This document shows positions 22,389 through 33,244 of a stretch of DNA of 64,000 nt, piece by piece. Each line of letters opens with the position of its first letter. Position 1 is the stretch's first letter. The DNA is taken from positions 43,348,679 through 43,412,678 of the forward strand of contig NC_084462.1 in NCBI RefSeq assembly GCF_027409185.1. The letters are read 5' to 3'. The notes beneath the pieces were generated by a model. It searched no databases and had not been told where the DNA came from. It worked only from the letters and a program-made list of their open reading frames with translations. Both the position numbers and the translations under genes were made by a program. Origin of the DNA: Cynocephalus volans (taxonomy: Eukaryota; Chordata; Mammalia; Dermoptera; Cynocephalidae).

Positions 22389-24307
22389 TTTTATTTTATT
22401 TTTATTTTTAAATTTTTATTGAATCAAAATTGATTATACATATTTTTTGGGTTCAACGTTGAGATATGCTGATCAAATCAATATTACTAGCATATATATT
22501 GTTACAAGTCATACTTATTCTTTATGTCCCTTGTCCAATCTCACCACATCCCCCTCTTCCTTGTCCCTCCCCCCTTTAATTAACCTAGATTTCTTCTCTC
22601 CTTCTGAAAGAATAATGGTTACTCTGTTGATTTGTTATCTAGATGATATGCCCAATGCTGAGAGGTGTGTTCAGGTCCCCTAATATTATCATAGAGCAGA
22701 TGCTTCTTCTGTCACTCTGGAATGGGCTTTGTGGAGAGAGACATCCTCTTCTTTTCTTTACCTCTCCTTGTGTCAATGCACTCCAGTGGCTGGCAGACCA
22801 TCTGTGTGGTGGTTGTGGCATATAGCTGCTTTCACAGCAGCCATAATTATTGTGGTGGCTGTGGTGGGCCACCCACATGGAGGTGATGTTTTCGGCATGC
22901 TCCTTGGTGCTGGTGGTGTGCCTGGTTGTTGGGCGGGGGGTCCTTTCCCAGGCTCCAAGCCTCAGGTCCCTGGACAGGACCCTAGGCGCTGGCATGGTGT
23001 GCCTGGTTGTGGGAGGGGTTCCAGACCCAAGATCCAAGCCTTAGGACCCCACATGGGCCCTGAGGTGATGGCACAGTGTGCCTGGTTGGGGGGGGGAGGG
23101 TCTGGTCCCTGGCTACATGCCTTAGGACCCTGGGCAGGCCCCAAGGTGCTGGCGCTGTGTGCCTGGTTGAGGGAAGGCAGGTCTGACCCATAGCTCCATG
23201 CCTCAGGTCCCCAGGCAGGCCCTGAGGTGCTGGCGCAGTGTGCCTTGTTGTGGGAGGGGATCTGGTTCCTGGCTCCATGCCTTGAGCCCTGAGGTGCTGG
23301 CATGGAGTGCCTGGTTGTAAGAGGGGGATCCAGTCCCTGGCTCCAAGCCTCAGGTCCCTGGGTGGGCCCCAAGGTGCTGGCATGGTGTGCCTGGTTGAGG
23401 GAAAGGGGGTCCAGTCCTCAGCTCCATACCTTGGGTCCCCAGGCAGACTTGAGGCACTGGCAGTGTGTCTAAGCCAGAACTAATTTTTTTGTCCTTTGCT
23501 TACTTCTGTAGTGGGGGAACTTCCTGTTGGGACAAGTACTTAAGCTCTGTGGTTTAGCTAAATTCCTGCTTTGCTGCTGCTTCCTAGGGAGGGCTTTTTG
23601 TGCAGCACAGGTTATAATGGTTGACTTTGTAGGTACTTCAAACTTTCTAGAGACTCGGTGCACCTGGGTTGTGTAGTAACTCTGAACTGGGCCTGAGTCT
23701 TTTCATCAAACTGCACCCCATGCAATTCTATATTCCTGACCAGTCTCCTCTTAGTGGTCCTTTGCTGATTGGGGTGCAGATCAGCTGTCCTTGCTGTGCC
23801 CCAGTGTTGCCCCGGTGGGCCTGTCTCTCCCACAGCCCATGCTGCAAACACTTCCTGTAGGGTGGACTGTGCACCCTTGGATGACTCACTGACCTCTGAG
23901 TGACTCCATTTTTTTGGTTGTTGTGTCTCCTCACTCCTGTGTAGGTCCACGGGAACCCTATTAGTGGTCTTGCTGTCCTGGGGGCCACCAAGCCCCTCTT
24001 CTCCCCTGCTGCCTCCAGGCAATTCCATCCAAAGGGCACAGCTGTGGTTTTTGCCAGCTCCTGCTCTGTGTGCTCAGCAGTTCTAGCCTTAAAGCGGCCA
24101 TGGCATGAAATGGTCAGAGGAGCAGTTTTTTCTTTATCTCACTGTGGCTTCTCCTGCCTTCAAGCACTCCATAGGTCTCTCCTCCTCTTCCCCTGAGCTC
24201 CAGCAGCCCCAGCTTGGCTGATGTTACATTTTTATAGTTGTAAATTGGTTGGCTTCTGGGAGAGGGTGATGCTGGGGACTGTCTATTCTGCCATCTTGAC
24301 CGTAACC
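22389..24307 (-). mobile_element. L1-derived composite element without ORFs, carrying a VNTR
   Basis: Read on the minus strand: an L1-style 5' end (GGTTACGGTCAAGATGGCAG at 24307 downward); about 830 bp of 5' UTR-like sequence; an array of about 80-bp repeats (roughly 23480-22890); a linker; a scrap of ORF2 endonuclease (GDLNTPLS, about 22640-22690); L1 3' UTR sequence with a homopurine tract; and a T-rich (A-tail) end. A perfect 17-bp target duplication TATTCTTGAGATTTTTA lies at 22372-22388 and 24308-24324. ORF1 and nearly all of ORF2 are missing, yet both L1 ends are present, so it inserted as one unit and depended on enzymes made elsewhere. Alternatively, a full-length L1 inserted and was later deleted internally. 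Confidence 0.8.
22890..23480 (-). repeat. Minisatellite of about 80-bp units inside the composite element
   Basis: The marker GCCTGGTTG recurs at 22920, 23001, 23080, 23161, 23242 (as GCCTTGTTG), 23309 and 23389, so spacings are 81, 79, 81, 81, 67 and 80 bp, with a partial last unit. Each unit reads roughly GTGTGCCTGGTTGNGGGAGG, then a tract with CTCCANGCCT and CAGGTCCC, then GGTGCTGGCA. Units differ by several substitutions and one carries a deletion. ORFs across it on the minus strand reflect the repeat, not a gene. Confidence 0.88.
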
Positions 24308-24324
24308 TATTCTTGAGATTTTTA

Positions 24325-24405
24325 GCTCCTTCAATAGATATGATGTGCCTGGCACATAGTATGAACCCAATGAATACTTACTGAATGAGTTAATGAATGA
24401 ATACT
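24325..24405 (+). repeat. LINE-2 3' end fragment
   Basis: TGTGCCTGGCACATAGTATG then AATGAATACTTACTGAATGA, the L2 3' end signature. The composite element inserted at its left side. Confidence 0.6.
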
Positions 24406-24574
24406 ATGTTCAGAGAACAGTAATGGCTGCAACTTGTAGACTTTACACAGCCCTTGTACTCAAGATTTAATTGGACAAACTAAGTCTATATGCATGAAAT
24501 AAAGTCCATTACAAAGTAAAATATGAATAAAAGCCTATAAATTAAATATGTTAATAATAATCATAGTAACCATA

Positions 24575-24800
24575 ACTATAATCATAGCTAACATTTGCTC
24601 AGTGGTTACTATGTGTTGGGTACTGTTTTAGGTGCTTTTTTATCTATTAACTCATTTAATGTTTCTACAACTCTATAAGTATTGCTCTTATTTTCCTCAT
24701 TTGTGGTTGAGAACCTTGAGGGACCAAGAGGTTAAGTGACTTGTCCGGAGTCACACAGCTAATAAACATAAGACCACATAGTGAGCACAAAGTGGGACTG
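24575..24800 (+). repeat. MIR SINE
   Basis: ACATTTGCTCAGTGGTTACT, TTTTATCTATTAACTCATTTAATG, GAGGTTAAGTGACTTGTCCG, GTCACACAGCTAATAAAC. Well preserved core. Confidence 0.75.
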
Positions 24801-27800
24801 GGGGTTAGCAACAAAAACTTTCTGAAGGACACGAGTGAGCTATGTCCTGCCCCATCACTGCAGCCACACCTGTGGCCCAGGGCTGTATGCACAAGTCGTA
24901 CTGGCTGTCTGTCCGGCCCTCGGGGAGGATGGTGAACTAAGAGGCGGCTGAGAGACAGTTGTGTTGAGAGCCTGCTCACATGATAGTGTGGTGTGGCTCA
25001 CCTGGAGCACCGTGGCCTTCCCAGGGCACGTGCCAAATGGATTCTAAGAATCTTTTGGGTCAGGTTCTTAGTAAATGACAGACTTAAGGCTTCAAGGGAA
25101 AAATATCCCCACCTCCCAACAAACTCAAAGTAGACTGGCTGCCTTCATGACACCTGGTACTGACTTGGAGTTTTGAAAGAGCCCAACGAATTACTTTTGA
25201 AAAAAGTCACTACCTATTGTGGTAGAGAGAAGAGACACAATCATAAATATATAGGTAAATAAACTTACTCTGTCAGCACTGAGTGACAGACAGTAAACAA
25301 AACAAGTAAGGAGGCCATAGGCCACATGGGGAAAAGTAAAGCAGGAGAGGAGATGGTTCTTTAGGGGAGGGAGGGTACCCAAGGGAGTCTGAACTCATGC
25401 AAACTCTTTGTTTTCCTGACTCATTTGATTAAGGATGATCTTCTGTTGAGTTTTCTCACCTTCCTACAAAGTGGCCTCTCAAATTGTTTGCCAGGAAGCC
25501 TTTCGACTAGTCCAGAGTAAGTGTGGAAGCTGGGTGGAGGGGGGGAAGAGGAGAAGAAATTCAGGTCCTATAGTCCTGTAATCCATTTGGAGATTTAGGT
25601 GAATCATCAGGGGGTGGTGTGGGGGTGGGGAGGAGCATGACTATTGTTTGTCTGTAAGATGTAGCCTTCAAATTCAGTGTAGTTATTTATCCGGGGACAT
25701 GAAGATGACTAAGGCACGGAGGGAGAGCATTTGTGAAGGATTGCTTGTTTCATTACACCCCATTATATCCAGTAAGAGTTTTCCCACACTCATATTTAAG
25801 GATAGTTTGGTAGCATTTTGACTTAAAATTTCAGTCTCTAAGTAAACCTTGGCATTTGAAAAGTTTGTGAAAATGATAAGATTAGAAAGAAATTAGAAGA
25901 AAACAGTTAGTAGTAAAGGCTCAGAAAATTTGCCTGATTAGGTTAAGAACTATATTAGCCAAAACTATATTCATTAAGTTTCTTGGAAAGGATTCCCTCC
26001 TTTGGGGGAAAAGCAGGTCGATTCTATCTAGCTTACATTTTCTTCTCTGGAAATCAGGTTAAAAATTGGTTCAAAGCGTAGCATGCAGCTCAGAGCATCA
26101 GAAGTTGCCCTGTGTTTACACTCCCTGCAGCTGTGTATCCTTTGCTCTTGGCTAGCAGAGCTTTTGGCTCAGTATCTAGTTCTCTTCTTCCTGCTGGGGC
26201 CCAGAGTCCATTTTCCTGCATCCTGCTTAATCTGTTTTCCTCTTCTGAGTTCCTAAATTGCCCTCCAGAATCTTGATTGGAGTCGCCCCTGGTCCACACT
26301 GCTCTTACCCGCTCCCCTACTTTACTCTGTGACATGTGTGGGGTAGGCAGGCACTGTACACATTCGCCCGCTTAATAACACTTAGTAACAAGCTTGCTCT
26401 GTGCGTAAAACTGGTCAGTTTTGTAATGCACCTGCTTCTGCACCCCGCAAAAGCTCTGCAACCATCATGCTTAATTGTCTACATTTCATTTGTCAGAGGT
26501 GTGATGTTCACTTTTTAAAATGCGATGAATCATCAACATTCTAATAAATGACATAATATCTATTAAAGAAGATTTAAAATAGAAAACTGATTTCATGTTT
26601 TAACTCACTCCTAAAGTTGACTCGTCTAACAAAACAGTTAAGCATTACCTAGAAGAAATGACACCCACATGTGCATCTTGCTCTTTCCTGTCATGCTTCT
26701 TGAGGTCCTCTCTTTTCTGTTAGCAGTGAACTGATCGACTCACCGTGAGGCACTGGTAAGAAAGAGAAAAAGAATTGCCTTAGGCATCCTTGGAAGAATC
26801 AAGTTCATTTTTGTTTCTGACTCTGTGCTGTTTCCTGCTTTCTCAGAGGCACTGTGCAGGAGACACACTAGGCTTACCCAGAGATCCACAGCTCCCACAA
26901 AGCCTCAGCTAACAAACCTCCAGAATCCCTCACTTTCATCCCTCCAGCATAGATTGCACAATCTTTTTACATCTGTCCCTGAAGAAGAGGGAGGAACTAC
27001 ACCTGACAGAGGCAGAAAGAGTAGCGCATGGCAAGGGCACGACAGCTGCCTGTTTACTGTGCCTGGATTGTAGTGGAAAGGAGTGAAAGAAGGCCCTGGA
27101 GCAGTGGGTCATAGCCAGGCTGTCTGTCATGCGGAGGAGTTTGGTCTGATCCCATAAGAGGAAGGTGGCTGCTAGAGGTTTATCAGCAGGAGAGAGAGAA
27201 ACAATAAAAAAAAGAATGTTTTAATTGGAGAGATGGGTTAGGTGGCAATTGAAAGAAGATGGACTGGAAATATAAAGCCCAGTGTCAGGAAGACCAGGCA
27301 ATTCTGCAGTAGTCTCCTGGCAAGAAATAATGAAGATCCAAACTGCCAGATGATTTTTTAAATTTACGAACCCCTTAATAGAAAAAAGAAAGTCTGCAAA
27401 GAGAAAGGCAGACCTGGAAGAGATGAGTGAGCAAGTGTCTAGTGAAAGGGGCTTGATCAATTCTCTTTCTTTGAACTAAATTCATTAGCTCAAAGTCTGA
27501 GAAACTGTGAAGTTTCAGTGAATTTGAAAGTGGCGTTTCCCTTTCTCTGCCTCTAGTCCATTTTAACTTTGCTGTCATCTATTAGCTGACAGAAAAAGAA
27601 AAATGTCTTTCTAGTGGGAAGAGCTTTGAATGAGGCTTTCAGAGTAGGCGGTGCTGCGTGAACCTCCTAGGAGGCAGTTTGGTTTACAAGTGATACAAGA
27701 ATCAACTTGTTGAAGCTTTCTTGTCAAAGCACCTTTAAATAATCCAAGCTCAGAGCTGTTTCATCTTCAGGCAAGAGAAAGTGAAAATGGCCCCCAAAAG

Positions 27801-28757
27801 TACAACATCTCAAATAAACATTACAAAATGTATACTGTACACACTTGCCTTTGAAACTGAAGTGCTTCAAGCAGGCAGAAACAGACAACGCCTTTTTCTG
27901 TGATATCAATCAGTTTGTCTTTGTCTGTGGTGATTGTGCTTTGAGACTGAAACAAATAAAAACAAATCAAATTACATCTGACTTCTAAAAAGAAAGGATT
28001 ACCAGACTGTTTTATCTTGTCATTGTTATATGGTTCAAAAACGTGATTTTTCTTTTCAATTCCTAGAAAACAGACAGGGAAATCACATTTCTGTGGACCA
28101 ATGCTCCTTAAAGAATGAGTTTTGCGGCGTGGTGGTGGTGGTCATGGTGGTGATTTCTTTAGCCAAAAACTCCGCTGGTATTTGCAGGCTTCTCGAGAGT
28201 ACTGTGATTATCAAACCGGCTCGTTTGATAGCGCAGGTTTGTTGACAGTCTTTCAGGTTTGTTAGCAGTGTTTGGGGTTTCTTTTTGCTGCATAAGTCCC
28301 TTCCTTTTAACACAAACTGCAAGACCACTCTGTTCAGTGATTCACGAGTGACTATGTGCACCAAAAGGCCACAGCAATGCGGCAATTGATGCATTTGTAA
28401 TCCAGCGTCTGACTGAACTCCAGTTTTCTTCTCTGCAAGTGGTGAAACAGGAAACGACGTCCCATCAGGAAGAACCTGAAGGTGCCATCCAGTAGCTTTG
28501 CCTCATGTCACTGATTGCCCTCAGTCAGAAATCTCGACTTGCAACTTTAGAGGGTGGGTCTCTGGAGGAATTTCAGAGCTTACTCAGAGATGAGGTGTGT
28601 TGCTCTCTGATGAGAACGAAGCTGCTGGAGTGCTGAAAATCTCTCTGCCTGCTCTTCACAAGCAAGGGGCATCTTCTGTGGACTGACGTTTCAGAAAGGT
28701 AGGCGCCGTCTCAAGGATGCTGTTAGTATTTGAGAACTTTCAAATCAAGGTGGCCTT
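24801..28757. other. Repeat-poor intronic stretch, no gene recognised
   Basis: Unlike its surroundings, this 4-kb stretch shows almost no recognisable interspersed repeats (a weak L2-like patch near 25210-25320). TTCAATTCCTAG at 28054-28065 resembles an acceptor and CAGAAAGGTAGG at 28692-28703 a donor, so a noncoding CERS3 exon here is possible but unsupported by any match. Confidence 0.35.
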
Positions 28758-28758
28758 G

Positions 28759-28762
<4 letters not shown>

Positions 28763-28817
<55 letters not shown>

Positions 28818-28870
28818 AGGAGGGAGAAGGAGAGGGGGACAGAGCGAGGGGGAGAGAAAAAGAGAGGCAG
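28763..28870. repeat. Compound (GT)n(GA)n microsatellite and purine tract
   Basis: About 14 GT units run directly into about 12 GA units and then into a purine-rich run ending near 28867. One strand is almost pure purine from 28791 on. Confidence 0.9.
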
Positions 28871-29879
28871 TAAAATGATGAAAATGTTCATTTTTGGCCT
28901 CGTGTTTTGGGAGAGATACAGAAGAGAGAGATTTGAAGCCCTCTTCTTGAAGAGTTTTGTTTCAGAAATGCTTAGCAGTGGAGAGTAAACATTGAGTCCA
29001 AACTTCTTCTGACCTGTAAGTTGCTCTTTGGAGAGTTTAAGCTTATTCATCAAAGGGATATGGGGAAGAATGGTTTTGGCAGTGAAATTACATGAAGCTG
29101 AATGTTCAGCATAGTTTGGTTTATTGGAAAGCCTGTGCTCAAGGTGAAATGAAAAGGGTGGCCACAGATCTTTGTCAGGTGGCAAGGCAAAAACCATTCA
29201 GACCATTTCAGAGTGCTGCAGATTTAGAACAAGGCAGGACTCGCTCACCTCACGGTGGCAAACTTTTCCAAGCTGCTTCTGTCTTGAAGGAGATAGTACT
29301 CCATGTCATACCCAGAAGAAATTGGCTAATTAGTTGTAAAACTGCCAGTCTCATGCAAAAAAACAAACTTTATTTTTCCTAATCTAAGCAAATGTTTAGC
29401 AAGGATGATCTTTCAAGCATTTTTACTGTCTGAAAATCCTAACACAAAGCTAGGGGAAAAAGCCTTTGGGACTTACCAGATGATGAACACTAATTTATTA
29501 ATTTATTCATTAATTCATAATGTTCAAGTGCCTTCTCTACCATGAGTGAGATTCAGAGTTTAAACTCACCTTTTCATTCCCCTCTCCCTATAAGCTTTTT
29601 TTTTTTTTTCCCCTTAAAAGGGGTTTCCACTTAATATTTCATCAGTAGAATTGCTGGTCAAAGGGACAATTTCTTTAAAGAGAAAATAGGCATATGTTCA
29701 CACAGATAATAATTGTGTGGTCCACTCATTAAAAATATTTCTACCTTTTTCTAAAGTATCAATCAAATTAATTTACCTAAGTTTGAAGATAATTCTGGGT
29801 TGAAAATAATCTACATTTACTTAGTCCTTGCTATCTCTACAAGTATATGCATTTTACCACTTAATTCAAAGAGATGGGA
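28871..29879. other. No recognised element
   Basis: Mixed sequence with a T-run near 29600. I see no gene or assignable repeat. Confidence 0.4.
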
Positions 29880-30005
29880 CCCATAATATGCAGTTTTCAG
29901 GTGAGGAAATTTAGGCTTAGTGAGATTTACAGTGGCATGGCAGGGAAGTGAGAAAGACAGAAATGTATTACCTTTCTGCATACTGAGATATATGATTTGA
30001 GCCCC
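29880..30005 (+). repeat. MIR-like fragment
   Basis: CCATAATATGCAGTTTTCAGGTGAGGAAATTTAGGCTTAG followed by GGCAGGGAAGTGAGAAAG fits the 3' half of MIR. Diverged. Confidence 0.5.
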
Positions 30006-30129
30006 TCCAGTTCCTATCCTATTCCATCAACCCTTCACAGAGCCCTCGTCACATGGAGGAGTTTCTGACCCATGATAATATTCAAATATTCTAACTTGGT
30101 GTCTTATAACAAAAGACCAAAAGTTAGTC

Positions 30130-30345
30130 TATAGTTTGCTTCTACTGTCAAGGTGAAAGCATGGAGTGATGGATGTCACATGGACTAGAAAGAAAGGCAG
30201 CAGATCAAAATTCAAATCCTGCTTCCTGCTTACTGATTGTGACCTAGGCAAGTCAGTGAAATTCCTCAAATCTCAATTTCCTTATCTATAAGCTAATTAT
30301 TGTCATCCATCACACAGTATTGTTTCTTGTAAGGAATAAAAAAAC
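30130..30345 (+). repeat. MIR SINE
   Basis: AATTCAAATCCTGCTTCCTG, GATTGTGACCTAGGCAAGTC, AATTTCCTTATCTATAAGCT, then CACACAGTATTGTTTC. Ordered MIR core. Confidence 0.65.
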
Positions 30346-30399
30346 CAGGTATGCCAACTGCCTCCCACATGACCTGACAAGCAGTGGGCTCTCTATAAT

Positions 30400-30530
30400 C
30401 GCATTCATCTCTCCATTGTGCAGTTATTTGTTAATGCTTTCAGTGTGCTAGATCCTGTTCTAGGTGCAGGGGTATCAGCAAGGTAGACAAGTCCCTTCCT
30501 TCATGGAGCTTACTTTCCACTGGTACTTGC
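30400..30530 (-). repeat. LINE-2 3' end, antisense
   Basis: TTTCAGTGTGCTAGATCCTG, TTCTAGGTGCAGGGGTATCA and CTTCATGGAGCTTACTTTCC match the inverted L2 3' end. Confidence 0.65.
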
Positions 30531-32148
30531 TTATTATATCATAGAGCAACTTTGGGAATCACTTCGTGATTGTAAGATCCTTCTTTGTGAAGCTGCTCCA
30601 GCTTTGAAACAGTCTCTGAAGCAGAAGAGTGAATGGCCTATGCTAAAAGTCCCCCAAAGTATAGGAAAATTAGGCAAAAAGCAAGAACATGAGGCATTTA
30701 TTTTTCAAAAGTCAATTTGTTGTGTTAATCGTGGCTGAGTGATAGGTCAGGAAAGATATGTTTATATATATATAAATAAATAAACACACAAACACATACA
30801 CATACGGTGTTTATGTGAGTTTTCCCTGGCCCCCTAAGCGATAGCAGAAGCATTGCCAGGAGCTGGCAGAGTGCACACGGAGGAGGGTGCTGGGCTGGCT
30901 CCAAGGCTGCATGCTCCTGACAGAACAGAGTATAGCATGGTAACTGTTCACTTACCCTGGGCACCAGGCCATCTACACACCAGCCTTGGGATTGCCAAGG
31001 CCTCCCTGATGTGAATTTAGGGATACAGTACAAATATTGACCTGGAGATACACACCTTAATAAAGATGGATTTGGGGACAAGAGTGATTGACTTATTTAC
31101 TGGCAAAAAGCCTACAGTTGAGTTCATTAAGTAGGCCTGCTGGCATCAAGAATAGTATTTTTGGCAATTTGTCCCTAACTTGAATCCTAGTGAACTACAG
31201 ATCATAGCAAAGAGATAGGAGAGAGGAACACAGGGAAGCTCCCTCTGGAATCGACTGCAGTTGTATTCTTTCTTCTGGAAGCACCTCCACACCCAATACA
31301 CTGACCTTACTGTTTTTATGTGGCCCGAGTTTGTGGTTTTATTTAGTGGGTGGACCCAGAATGATTGGAGAAATCTTTATTTCAGCCCTAGACATATCAG
31401 ACAATTGGCAATGTGAAAGGAGGCATTCTCAAGTAGCAGGATTTATTTTCCTAAGCCCTATGCAACAATCAGTCCCGTCATTTTACATCCATACTGTATA
31501 TGTTGCCTTAGGATTTGTCTCTGTAGCTGGGTTTTAAATGATGAAAACATAAACCATTCTAAAAACCTAATTAAAATAAATAAATTAGGGCTAATGTGTG
31601 AAAACCCCAGTTGGCAAGTGAATGGAGAGATGAAGGAACTTTGACCTTGCATGACAGTGTAACAGCCAGAATTCTCCACAGGCTTTCTGTTGATGGTGGA
31701 CAGATGTTAGACTGTAAATGGACTTCAGTGATCACTGTATTTCTAAAAAAGTTAAATTATTTCTGAAGTTTATCATCATACCTTAAAGTCCGAGGAAGTC
31801 CATTAATAAACTGAAGATAGCTCTGAGGAGTAGGGGGTTTGGCTTAGGTGACCTTGAGACAAATTTTACCTTTCCCAAGTATGAGAATTTAAAATTTCTC
31901 AGTCTGTGAGTGTCTACATGCTACTGAAATATAAAGTTAAAGGGTTTTCGTTTGTTTTGAATACCATTTATTCTTTTTTTTTTTGGCCTACCTGGTCACT
32001 GAAAAGTCTGTAGAGAGGATTTGTGCTGGTGTTTGGTTTTTAGAAGTTCCAATTTAATGGAATGTTTCCTTTTATTGTTTCCTGAATTATATCTTTAGGA
32101 AATACCATGAAACTAAGGTATTTAACCAAATTCCTCTGCTCAGGATTG

Positions 32149-32185
<37 letters not shown>

Positions 32186-33240
32186 TGTGTGTGCATGTGC
32201 ATAATATGAAAAGAAAACTAAAAGATATATACATTTCTCATCAGTGGGAAAACTGTAACCTTCACAGTGAGGCAAATATTTAGGTTATTTAAAGAGATAA
32301 AATATTACATTAAGGGACTTGAAATAATTGTTATTTACTATATCCATGTTCTAAAATGAAGTACTTAGTGAAGAAAAGTTGTATGTAATAATCCATTTAA
32401 TTTTCTATAGAATACTTGTGTGCTGGAACAAGATCTATTTGTTTTACTTTGATTCCTTTGCCAGTCATATTTTATTGGATAGTCAATAAATACTGTTGAT
32501 TAGATTGATCCTGACACAGCCTGAACAATAAACTAATCCTTTCAAGATTCAAGCAGAAAATTCTTAAAGGATTTTCTTCAATAATGAAGATTACTTGACA
32601 TCATTTAATAACTAAATTGGGTTCAATTTCTTCCCCTCCAAATTTGTTTTCTTGTTCGACATATGATTAAAACTTTAAAAGCATACAATATGCTGATTCT
32701 AAACAAATCTCAAATTGTGTACATTAGCAATTTCCATTTGTAATGGTCACATCACAGGATCATTACCTTATTCCTCTTTGGGTCAAAGGTGCAGGGTCTG
32801 GTAATGAGCTCCTCCTGTTCCACTAGCTGTAACTGCTCTACCTGGCTTGTTCCCAACAGAGATCTGCTTTTTGTGCAATTCTGGTCTATAACTAATTGTG
32901 TAAGAGTAAGACTTCAGAGCTTTCTTAAATGATGACTATAAAATAATATACAAGTTGGATTTTCCTAAGTGATTATTTCACAGATTACACTGTTACAGTG
33001 GTTTTTAATCTTTTATGACTGTTACTGATAGTAAGAAATGCTTTTCAGACCTCGATTTAGGACACACACACACACAGTTTCCTAAAATGATAATTTCACA
33101 AAACAATACTTGATACATATTGATGTTTTCTCTTCGGTTCCATTTCATTCTACTCTATAAAATTTCTGGTCATGACCTGCTCACTAATTCTGTGACCCAC
33201 TGGTAGGGGTTCTCACTACTGGCTGAAAATGAAAATCAAT
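30531..33240. other. Intronic sequence, no gene recognised
   Basis: Mostly unclassified. It holds the CA/TG tract at 32151-32200, a short CA tract at 33062-33077 and a short MER5-like patch (about 33190-33235, GGGGTTCTCACTACTGGCTG). Confidence 0.4.
32151..32200. repeat. CA repeat followed by inverted TG repeat
   Basis: Sixteen AC units are followed at once by TTGTGTGTGTGCATGTGC, so the second tract can pair with the first as a hairpin. Confidence 0.85.
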
Positions 33241-33244
33241 TAGA

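Noticed and set aside
22639..23383. Several 130-154-aa ORFs on both strands
   Set aside because: They run through the 80-bp repeat array. The only real protein trace is the short ORF2 scrap at about 22640-22690.
22890..23480. Regularly spaced repeats considered as a CRISPR array
   Set aside because: Units are contiguous about 80-bp tandem repeats without unique spacers, in a mammalian genome and inside a retroelement.
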